This document shows positions 14,741 through 21,787 of a stretch of 64,000 nucleotides of DNA, in pieces. This DNA is from Candidatus Cloacimonadota bacterium. Its GTDB lineage: Bacteria; Cloacimonadota; Cloacimonadia; Cloacimonadales; Cloacimonadaceae. A model generated the notes under the pieces. The model worked only from the letters and a program-made list of their open reading frames with translations, searched no databases and was not told the DNA's origin. The DNA lies in contig JAJBAV010000004.1 in the NCBI GenBank assembly GCA_020532085.1, positions 1 through 64,000 on the forward strand, written 5' to 3'. The translations under genes were made by a program, and so were the position numbers. Each line of letters opens with the position of its first letter. The stretch's first letter is position 1.

Positions 14741-17700
14741 ATGAAAAGAACGCTTTTACTGACAGGGCTTTTGGCCCTTTGCGGGCTGGCCTTCGGGCTG
14801 AGCCTGAACCTGGATGTTGACCCTGCCGCGTGGACCGGATCCACCCGTGGTGTTGAGACCGCGCCCATGCTGGAACCCGGCGTGCCGGCGCTGAACTATC
14901 TGCCGGTGCGGGTGCTGCTGCCCTTCGGCGAAAAAGTGCTGAACGTTAGTGTGAGCCTGGCCGAACCACAGCTGCAAAGCGAAAAGGCCGAGCCCGGTTT
15001 CGTTCACGCGCAGCAGAAGACCTCGCAACCCCAGCCCGACACCACCCAGCCGGACCCCGCGATCTGGAACGCAGATAAAGCCTGGCCCAGCGAGGATTTC
15101 AGCTATCTGGGCACCCAATCCATGCGCGGCTATCAGATCGCCGTGATCAACATCTACCCTTACAAATACAATCCCGTGAAGAAACAGGTCCTGGCCAGTT
15201 CCCAGGTCCAGATCGAGATCGAGACCACCTTTGACGCAGCCAAGGCACGCTCCGCGGCCAACTTTTTCGCCCCCGCCCGGGGCAGCGCCGATCTGCAGGA
15301 GTTTGTCCTGAATCCCGAGGCCGCGGGCAGCTATCAAAGTTCCTACAGCTACCGCGACCACGCTCCCCAGAGCCGGTTGATCGACCTCAGCGTGCCCAAA
15401 AAGATGATCATCATCACCAGCGCCGCCAGCGCCGCGAACTTCGCCAACTACATCCAGTGGCGCGACGCCCAGAGCGTGAGCACCGGCCTGTTCAGCACCG
15501 CGGACATCTACGCCGCCTATCCCGGAGAGGACAACGCGGAGAAGCTGCGCAACTTCATCAGCGATGCCTACCAAACCTGGTCCACCACCGCCACGCCTTT
15601 GGAATACGTGATCCTGGGCGGTGACGATGAGATCGTGCCCGAACGCGGCTGCTACGGCCAGGTTGGCAACACGGTGGACGCCAGAATGCCCACCGACATC
15701 TATTTCAGCAATCTGGATGGAACCTGGAACGCCGACGGAGACAACATCTGGGGCGAAACTACAGACAACGTCGACATGCTGCCGGAAGTGCACATCGGAC
15801 GTTTTCCGGCCGAAACGGCGGAGGAATTTGCCAACATCATCCGCAAGACCCAATACTACGTTAACTACAACACTTTCAGCAACAACATCGCCGTGATGTT
15901 CGGCGAAAACCTGAACAACAACCCCCTCACCTGGGGCGGTGATTACAAGGACGACGTGGCCAACCATATCCCGGAAAGTTATTTCCTGCGCACCATGTAC
16001 CAGCGCGATGGCACCTACAGCGATCAGGGCGTCTGGCATGCCATCAACCAGGGCGCTCACGTGATGAACCACATGGGCCACGCCAACGAGACCTTTTTAC
16101 TGGGGCAGGGCAACAACACCATTGAACAGCTGGAGAACACGGAATATGGATTCCTCTACACCCAGGGTTGCTATCCCGCCGCTTTTGACCAGCGCACCAG
16201 CGGCGACGGCGAATCCATCGCCGAGCATATGTCCACCACAGACGGCGGGGTTTTCGCCTTCATCGGCAACACGCGCTACGGCTGGTACGCCCCGGGCAGC
16301 ATCAACGGCGCTTCGCAGTTCTATGACCGCGAGTATTTCATCGGCCTCTATGAAACCCTGAACACCCGCTTCGGCCAGGCGCTCAGCTATTCCCGTCTGC
16401 AGAACCTGAACGCCGCGCTCAGCAACGACGTGATGCGCTGGTGCTATTACGAGGTGGTGCTGTTCGGCGATCCCTCCATCGAGCTCAAATATCCCGATCC
16501 CTCCCTGCCGCTGCTTACTTTGGAGGACTACAGCATCTCCGACATCGAAGGCGACGGCGACGGCAGCATCAACCCCGGCGAGATCCTGCGCATCCACCCC
16601 GTGATCCGCAACCATCAGGACTGGGCGACAGCCTACAACGTGAGCGTGACCCTGCAAAACGCTCCGGCAGGAGTGGAGTTGCTGAACGGCACCCAGACCA
16701 TCCCGCAGATCCTGCCCGGACAGACCAGCCCAGACCATTTTTTCATCCGCGTACAGCTTGACCCCGACATCAGCTACGGCATCTACCAGATGCAGCTGGC
16801 GCTGGATTCGGTGCATCCGGCCACCAATCTCAGCACCGGCCAGCGCAAATTTGACATCAGCTTCGAGATCACCATGGTGGACAACCGCTACCCCTGGGAT
16901 TGCCAGATCCAAACCAAATCCGCGCCCATGGTGCACGATTTCAACCGCGACGGCAGCCCCGACATCATGTATCTGGACGTGCAGGGCCGGGCCTATTACA
17001 TCAACAACTTGGGCGACGATTTCGGCGGCTGGTTCACCCCGCCGCAACAGGAGATCATGCGCAGCGCCGCCATGGGCGACATCACCGGCGACGGCGCTTC
17101 CGAAATCGTTTACACCAGCCGCGCAGGACGCGTTCTGGCCTCCACTTTGGCCGGCGTTCCGGTCTTTGATTACGACGCCGGCAGCCAGCTGCTGTTCAGC
17201 CCGGTGATCGCCACCCTCGACGCTTCCGGCACGGACAAGGTGCTGGCGCACGCCCTCAACGGCGATCTGCATGCCATCAACCCCGACGGCAGCCCAGTGG
17301 CGGGATTTCCCGTGAACCTCGGTTCCGCCTACTTCACAGAGATAGCGGCGGCAGACCTCGATGGCGACTGCGTGATGGAGATCATCGCCGGCACCACCGA
17401 TGGCAACCTGCACGTTCTGGACGGCACGGGCTCTCCCAAACCAGGATTTCCCGTGGCCACCAACGGCTCCATCACTGGCGCGCCGACCGTTCTGGACAAC
17501 GGCAGGATCGCGCTGGGAACAAACACCCGGCTGCTTCTGGTTGCGCCCACCGGAGAGATCCTGGTGAGCAAGGGGATCCCGGCCGCGATGGCTTCCAGCC
17601 CTGTGTTGGCGGACCTCAACGGTGACGAGGAACTGGAGATCGTTTTTGTGACCATCAGCGGGATCCTCTGCGCGGTGGACCAGAACGGCGACTACCTGAG

Positions 17701-18355
17701 CGGATTTCCCCTGAACGTTGGCGCTGTCTGCAACACCCCGCCCCTGATCGCGAACCTGGATGACGATCCCGCCCCGGAGATCCTCGTCTCCAGCAACATC
17801 AACTCCGTCTATGCCTACAACCCCGACGGATCCAGCCTGGACGGCTTCCCCTTCATCACTTCCTTCAACGGCACCACCCCCGGCACCATCTGCGATCTGG
17901 ACAACGACGGCATGCTAAAGCTGGTGAGCGGTTACTCCACCGGAGTGCTGGTGATGAATCTACGCCGCGCCGCCGGAGGCTGCCTGCCCTGGGCCACCTA
18001 CCGCGGTTCCCTCAAACGCCAGGGCAGCCACGCCGCGGCCTGCTATCTGCCGAATTCCGACCCCGCGGTGCCTGCTTTAACGAACAAGCTGGCGCAAAAC
18101 TATCCCAATCCCTTCAATCCCAGCACCACCATCAGTTTCCAGATCGCGCAGGAAAGCGAAGCCCGCCTGGCCGTGTTCAACCTCAAGGGCCAGCTGGTGC
18201 GCGAACTCAGCTCCGGCCAGCTTGCCAAAGGCGATCACAGCGTGCTTTGGGACGGACGCGACGCCAGCGGCAACGCCGTGGCCAGCGGTTTGTATTTCTA
18301 TCGCCTGCAAACCCGCGCAGCCTCACTCACCCGGCGCATGCTGCTGCTAAAATGA
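14741..18355 (+). CDS. Gingipain-like C25 cysteine peptidase with C-terminal sorting domain
   Basis: A 1204-residue secreted peptidase. I start at ATG 14741 (MKRTLLLTGLLALCGLAFG signal peptide), since AAGG lies 9 bases upstream. An ATG three codons earlier overlaps that site. A propeptide-like region (about 20-210) precedes a C25 domain (about 220-590): VILGGDDEIVPERG, NHMGHANE with the likely catalytic His447, and YTQGCYPAAFD with the likely nucleophile Cys477, the spacing expected for gingipains. An Ig-like domain (590-720), VCBS/FG-GAP-like repeats (about 720-1070, many DLDGD/DLNGDEE motifs) and a FlgD-Ig-like sorting domain (1107-1204, NYPNPFNPSTTISF) follow. Likely a cell-surface endopeptidase for protein utilisation or for processing other sorted proteins. 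Confidence 0.93.
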   Translation: MKRTLLLTGLLALCGLAFGLSLNLDVDPAAWTGSTRGVETAPMLEPGVPALNYLPVRVLLPFGEKVLNVSVSLAEPQLQSEKAEPGFVHAQQKTSQPQPDTTQPDPAIWNADKAWPSEDFSYLGTQSMRGYQIAVINIYPYKYNPVKKQVLASSQVQIEIETTFDAAKARSAANFFAPARGSADLQEFVLNPEAAGSYQSSYSYRDHAPQSRLIDLSVPKKMIIITSAASAANFANYIQWRDAQSVSTGLFSTADIYAAYPGEDNAEKLRNFISDAYQTWSTTATPLEYVILGGDDEIVPERGCYGQVGNTVDARMPTDIYFSNLDGTWNADGDNIWGETTDNVDMLPEVHIGRFPAETAEEFANIIRKTQYYVNYNTFSNNIAVMFGENLNNNPLTWGGDYKDDVANHIPESYFLRTMYQRDGTYSDQGVWHAINQGAHVMNHMGHANETFLLGQGNNTIEQLENTEYGFLYTQGCYPAAFDQRTSGDGESIAEHMSTTDGGVFAFIGNTRYGWYAPGSINGASQFYDREYFIGLYETLNTRFGQALSYSRLQNLNAALSNDVMRWCYYEVVLFGDPSIELKYPDPSLPLLTLEDYSISDIEGDGDGSINPGEILRIHPVIRNHQDWATAYNVSVTLQNAPAGVELLNGTQTIPQILPGQTSPDHFFIRVQLDPDISYGIYQMQLALDSVHPATNLSTGQRKFDISFEITMVDNRYPWDCQIQTKSAPMVHDFNRDGSPDIMYLDVQGRAYYINNLGDDFGGWFTPPQQEIMRSAAMGDITGDGASEIVYTSRAGRVLASTLAGVPVFDYDAGSQLLFSPVIATLDASGTDKVLAHALNGDLHAINPDGSPVAGFPVNLGSAYFTEIAAADLDGDCVMEIIAGTTDGNLHVLDGTGSPKPGFPVATNGSITGAPTVLDNGRIALGTNTRLLLVAPTGEILVSKGIPAAMASSPVLADLNGDEELEIVFVTISGILCAVDQNGDYLSGFPLNVGAVCNTPPLIANLDDDPAPEILVSSNINSVYAYNPDGSSLDGFPFITSFNGTTPGTICDLDNDGMLKLVSGYSTGVLVMNLRRAAGGCLPWATYRGSLKRQGSHAAACYLPNSDPAVPALTNKLAQNYPNPFNPSTTISFQIAQESEARLAVFNLKGQLVRELSSGQLAKGDHSVLWDGRDASGNAVASGLYFYRLQTRAASLTRRMLLLK

Positions 18356-18426
18356 AAAAGACTTGATGCCAAAACAACGATAAACAGAATACGAATAAAA
18401 AATAAATAAACACAAGGAGACCCAAA

Positions 18427-19347
18427 ATGCCCAAAGTACTGATCGCCACGGAAAAACCCTTCGCCGCCGAAGCCGTGCAAAAGATCAAGGCCGAGTTGGA
18501 CGCCGCCGGTTATCCCCACGTTTGGCTGGAAAACTACACCGATCCCCAAGACCTCCACACTGCCGCGACTGCTGCCGAAGCCCTCATCATTCGCAGCGAC
18601 AAGGTGGACGAAGCCGTTTTCGCGGCCGCCCCTCAGCTCAAGATCGTGGTGCGCGCCGGCGCCGGATACGACAATATCGACCTCGCCGCCGCCACCGCCC
18701 ACAACGTTGTGGCCATGAACACCCCCGGCCAGAATTCCAACGCCGTGGCCGAACTGGCCCTGGCCATGATGATCTTTATGGCGCGGGGCAAATTTAACGG
18801 CAAAAGCGGAAGTGAACTGGCCGGTAAAAAGCTGGTGCTCTACGGTTTCGGCTTCGTCGCCCGCTACCTGGCCAAGATGGCCAAAGGCGTCGGCATGGAA
18901 GTTTTCGCCTACGATCCCTACCTCAGCTCCGAGATCATGACCAAGGAAGGCGTGACCGCCCTGCACAAGGTGGAGGACATCTTCAGCACCGGCGACTTCA
19001 TCTCCCTGCACATTCCCGCCACCGCCGAGACCAAGAAATCCATCAACTGGGACCTGCTTTCCCTGATGAAGGACCACTGCATCCTGGTGAACACCGCGCG
19101 CAAAGAAGTGATCGACGAGGATGCCCTGCTGAAGGCCTTTGAAGAGAAAAAGAAATTCCGCTACGTGAGCGACGTCGAGCCCGAATGCTCCGCCCAGCTG
19201 GCCGAACTTTATGCCGACCGCAGTTACTGGACCCCCAAGAAAATGGGCGCCCAGACCGGAGAGGCCAACGTCAACGCCGGCGTGGCCGCCGCCAAACAGA
19301 TCATCGCCTTCTTTGAAAAAGGTGACAAGACCTACAAGGTGAATTAA
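18427..19347 (+). CDS. serA: D-3-phosphoglycerate dehydrogenase, short lysine type
   Basis: The 306-residue NAD-dependent enzyme makes 3-phosphohydroxypyruvate, the first step of serine synthesis. It shows VVRAGAGYDNIDLAAATAH, MNTPGQNSNAVAELAL, a Rossmann loop YGFGFVA, the catalytic Arg in NTARKEVID and a Glu in DVEPE. The usual catalytic His (TPHxG) is replaced by Lys in TPKKMGAQT, as in the short, ACT-free PGDHs of Bacteroidota. In the nucleotide loop the third Gly is Ala. AAGGAG precedes the ATG. It follows the C25 peptidase gene by 71 bases and is closed by a strong terminator. No phosphoserine aminotransferase gene is adjacent. Confidence 0.92.
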   Translation: MPKVLIATEKPFAAEAVQKIKAELDAAGYPHVWLENYTDPQDLHTAATAAEALIIRSDKVDEAVFAAAPQLKIVVRAGAGYDNIDLAAATAHNVVAMNTPGQNSNAVAELALAMMIFMARGKFNGKSGSELAGKKLVLYGFGFVARYLAKMAKGVGMEVFAYDPYLSSEIMTKEGVTALHKVEDIFSTGDFISLHIPATAETKKSINWDLLSLMKDHCILVNTARKEVIDEDALLKAFEEKKKFRYVSDVEPECSAQLAELYADRSYWTPKKMGAQTGEANVNAGVAAAKQIIAFFEKGDKTYKVN

Positions 19348-19383
19348 TTACGCCCCCGTACCCCGGTTCGTGGCGCAAACAAT

Positions 19384-19411
19384 AACCCCCGGTTTTTGGC
19401 CGGGGGTTTTT
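19384..19411 (+). terminator. Rho-independent terminator of serA
   Basis: AACCCCCGG (19384-19392) pairs with CCGGGGGTT (19400-19408), with T to 19411. The same 36-base sequence, including the hairpin, is repeated after the next gene. Confidence 0.92.
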
Positions 19412-19473
19412 GCTGGGGATCAGCTGCTTCCGGGTGAATCCAGCCCGTCTGGAATTGACCATTTGTACACACC

Positions 19474-19505
19474 AACCGGCAAATAGTACGGACTATTTGT
19501 CGGTT
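19474..19505 (+). promoter_or_regulatory. Imperfect 14-bp inverted repeat upstream of the ATPase
   Basis: AACCGGCAAATAGT (19474-19487) and ACTATTTGTCGGTT (19492-19505) match with one mismatch around a 4-base centre. It lies just before the TTGACG box, so it may be an operator or an RNA hairpin if transcription starts further up. Confidence 0.45.
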
Positions 19506-19522
19506 ATTACCGTAAAAAAGTC

Positions 19523-19551
19523 TTGACGGCGGGAGCCGGATTGCTTTGATG
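19523..19551 (+). promoter_or_regulatory. Probable promoter of the ATPase gene
   Basis: TTGACG (19523-19528) is followed after 16 bases by TTTGAT and G. The start codon is at 19566, so the leader would be very short. Confidence 0.35.
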
Positions 19552-19565
19552 GTTTTGAGGTCAAG

Positions 19566-20801
19566 ATGAACTACATTGAACGTGAACTCGAACGACAGAT
19601 TGTATCCAGGTTGGACAGCGGGAAAGCCCTGTTTATCCTGGGCGCCAGACAGGTCGGGAAAACAACACTACTGAAGAGGCTTATGGAACTTGTGGGAATC
19701 CCCAAATCGCTCTATTATGATTTGGAGATCCCCGCGAATCTGGAATTGTTTTCCGGAACTCATGAGAGAGTTGTGAACCGGTTGAGATTCGACCGCGGAG
19801 CACAAAGCGGTAAAACCTACGTGTTCATTGACGAGATCCAGTATCTGAGTGATTTTTCCAGGACGGTCAAGATCCTGGTGGATCACTACGGAGATGAGTT
19901 CAAGCTGGTGATGACCGGCTCTTCCTCTCTGCTCATCAAACACCAGTTCTCAGAATCCCTGGCCGGCCGCAAAGAGGTTATGGTATTGCGTTCACTAAGT
20001 TTTGCCGAATTCTGCCGTTTCAAGGGCGAAGAGAGGATCGCGGGCCAACTGGTCTCGGATTTAAACGAGGGAAACCATCCTTTGTTAACCCTGACTGCCA
20101 GGATGGAGGGGTTGCTGGAAGAATACGCCATTTTCGGAGGTTTTCCCGAAATTGTGCTCCTGAATGGACAGAAGGCCAAGATAGAGCTTCTCAATGACAT
20201 AGTGACCTCCTATATTCTCAAAGACATAAAGCATATCTTGCGCGTCGAAAAACTGCAGGAACTGAATCGTCTGATCAAGACCCTGGCCCTCAACATCGGC
20301 AAAGAGATCAACATCAGCGAACTGAGCAGAAACATTGGCCTGCACCGGGAAACTGTTCAGAAATATCTGGTTACTCTGGAGGAGTCATTCATCGTTAGCA
20401 CCATCCGGCCGTTTTATTCCAGCCTGGATAAAGAACTGCGCAAAATGCCCAAGGTCTATCTGCAGGACACCGGTATCAGAAATCTGCTAACGAATGATTT
20501 CAGTCCTCTAGACGAGCGCCGTGACAGGGGCGAATTGGTGGAGAACGTGTTTTTCCAAAGTCTGCTGCGCAAACAGGAACCCACCACCCGCATCGGTTAC
20601 TGGAAGACCAAACAGGGTTCCGAAGTGGATTTCGTGTTCACCGAGGGTGACAAGATCTTTGCCTATGAGGTCAAGTACGGATCAGACAGGTCAAATCATT
20701 TCTCCACTTTTCTCAAAGCCTACCCCCGGGCAAGATGTATCACTGTGCGGTATAAATATAAATATAAACAGGGCGAGCTGCCTTTGTGGCATCAGATTTA
20801 G
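19566..20801 (+). CDS. AAA ATPase with DUF4143 domain
   Basis: The 411-residue protein has an N-terminal AAA_14 NTPase core with Walker A GARQVGKTTLL (about 25-35), Walker B VFIDEIQYL and the sensor-like MTGSSSLLI. A helical region and a C-terminal DUF4143 domain follow, with a nuclease-fold-like end (GYWKTKQGSEVDFVF...AYEVKYG) that resembles PD-(D/E)xK elements. Proteins of this kind are common, sporadically distributed and of uncertain role; a defence or selfish function has been suggested for relatives, but is not shown. GAGG precedes the ATG. Base composition is more A+T rich than in serA, and exact 36-bp repeats bracket the gene. Both facts suggest recent acquisition. Confidence 0.88.
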   Translation: MNYIERELERQIVSRLDSGKALFILGARQVGKTTLLKRLMELVGIPKSLYYDLEIPANLELFSGTHERVVNRLRFDRGAQSGKTYVFIDEIQYLSDFSRTVKILVDHYGDEFKLVMTGSSSLLIKHQFSESLAGRKEVMVLRSLSFAEFCRFKGEERIAGQLVSDLNEGNHPLLTLTARMEGLLEEYAIFGGFPEIVLLNGQKAKIELLNDIVTSYILKDIKHILRVEKLQELNRLIKTLALNIGKEINISELSRNIGLHRETVQKYLVTLEESFIVSTIRPFYSSLDKELRKMPKVYLQDTGIRNLLTNDFSPLDERRDRGELVENVFFQSLLRKQEPTTRIGYWKTKQGSEVDFVFTEGDKIFAYEVKYGSDRSNHFSTFLKAYPRARCITVRYKYKYKQGELPLWHQI

Positions 20802-20810
20802 CCAAACAAT

Positions 20811-20838
20811 AACCCCCGGTTTTTGGCCGGGGGTTTTT
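20811..20838. terminator. Terminator between the ATPase gene and rpmA
   Basis: The hairpin is identical to that after serA (AACCCCCGG / CCGGGGGTT). It has T on the plus side and a T-rich TTATTGTTT on the minus side, so it can serve both the ATPase gene and the convergent rplU-rpmA transcript. Confidence 0.85.
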
Positions 20839-20858
20839 AATGCGGATGACAGCGCCGT

Positions 20859-21128
20859 TTAGGCTTCGGCGCTGATGGGGACCACGGAGACAAACTTGCG
20901 GTTGCTGGCTCCGCGGGTCTCAAACTTCACATGGCCTTCGATGAGGCTGAACAGGGTGAAATCCCTGCCCATGCCAACGTTGGCGCCGGGATGGAACTTG
21001 GTGCCTTTCTGGCGCACGATGATGTTTCCGGCCACCACGTATTCGCTGCCGTACTTCTTCACGCCGCGGTATTTGGGATTGCTGTCCCGTCCGTTGCGGC
21101 TGCTTCCGACTCCTTTCTTATGTGCCAT
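20859..21128 (-). CDS. rpmA: 50S ribosomal protein L27
   Basis: The 89-residue product is a clear L27 of normal length: [19 protein letters not shown] at the start, the [11 protein letters not shown] signature in the middle. It begins directly with MAHKK, without the cleaved N-terminal extension seen in Firmicutes. L27 sits by the peptidyl-transferase centre. The gene is 11 bases downstream of rplU, the usual L21-L27 pair, but no obg follows. It ends 20 bases from the shared bidirectional terminator. Confidence 0.97.
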   Translation of the reverse strand: MAHKKGVGSSRNGRDSNPKYRGVKKYGSEYVVAGNIIVRQKGTKFHPGANVGMGRDFTLFSLIEGHVKFETRGASNRKFVSVVPISAEA

Positions 21129-21139
21129 TTCTCATCTCC

Positions 21140-21454
21140 TCAGATCCGGATCCCGGTGACTTTAATTTCGGTGTATTTCTCACGGTAACCTTTTTTAACC
21201 CGGTAACCTTTCCTGCGCTTGGCATGGTAGATCACCTTCTTTTTGCCTTTACCGTGGTCGATAACTTCGGCAAGTACTGCTGCGCCTTCTACTACGGGCT
21301 GGCCGACCATGATCTCGTCCTCATTGCGGACAAGCAACACCCGGTCAAATTCCAGGCTTTGGCCCGGCTCCGCCGTATTCAGCAGGGGAACGCGCAGGAT
21401 GGCGTTGGCTTCAGCCCTGAACTGAAATCCTTTGATATCAACGATGGCGTACAT
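21140..21454 (-). CDS. rplU: 50S ribosomal protein L21
   Basis: The 104-residue product is a full-length L21 ([15 protein letters not shown]..., the [23 protein letters not shown] region that binds 23S rRNA). AAGGAG precedes the ATG. It is the first gene of the rplU-rpmA operon. Its promoter is at 21483-21512, so the mRNA leader is only about 20-30 bases and no autoregulatory leader fold is expected. A large hairpin at 21561-21605 lies upstream of that promoter. Confidence 0.97.
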   Translation of the reverse strand: MYAIVDIKGFQFRAEANAILRVPLLNTAEPGQSLEFDRVLLVRNEDEIMVGQPVVEGAAVLAEVIDHGKGKKKVIYHAKRRKGYRVKKGYREKYTEIKVTGIRI

Positions 21455-21482
21455 CTTGACTCCTTGTTTTTGTATGGAAGGT

Positions 21483-21512
21483 CATAGTTTTTCGCGGCCT
21501 GATATCCGTCAA
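21483..21512 (-). promoter_or_regulatory. Probable rplU-rpmA promoter
   Basis: TTGACG (21512-21507), 17 bases, AACTAT (21489-21484) and G, about 30 bases ahead of the rplU ATG. Confidence 0.5.
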
Positions 21513-21560
21513 GGGGAAATTTGCCCTCCGCTTATTCCCCAATCTTTCAGCTCACCCGTG

Positions 21561-21605
21561 CCTCCCGCCTGATCCCCGCATTTAGTGCGGCCATCAGGCG
21601 GGAGG
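21561..21605. other. Two-tier hairpin between divergent genes
   Basis: CCTCCCGCCTGAT (21561-21573) is perfectly inverted at 21593-21605, and inside it CCGCA (21576-21580) pairs with TGCGG (21586-21590). It lies upstream of both the rplU promoter and the secreted-protein gene at 21788, has no T tract and may be a dispersed palindrome or a cruciform element. The rest of the 21455-21787 gap holds only the rplU promoter and a weak TTGAAG box at about 21716. Confidence 0.6.
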
Positions 21606-21787
21606 CGCCGCGCGGGCGGAAGTGCGGGGAAAAGGCAGGCAGCGCTGTTCATGCCCCAAAGTGCTGTTATCATCAGGTCCACAGCCTCAGCCCCGGCAGC
21701 GGCGCCGGCTTTTGCTTGAAGATTGGAACGTTTTATGCAATTCTTGCACATTAGCAGAAATTCTTACAAGCAACACAGGGAGAAAGA

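Larger units (their letters stand above)
19376..20838 (+). mobile_element. ATPase cassette bracketed by 36-bp direct repeats
   Basis: The 36 bases at 19376-19411 (CAAACAATAACCCCCGG..., containing the terminator hairpin) recur without a mismatch at 20803-20838, so the ATPase gene with its upstream region and one repeat copy forms a unit of 1427 bp. This is what insertion by recombination at a terminator, or capture with target duplication, would leave. No transposase or integrase is present. An ancestral arrangement of serA directly facing rpmA is inferred. Confidence 0.5.
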
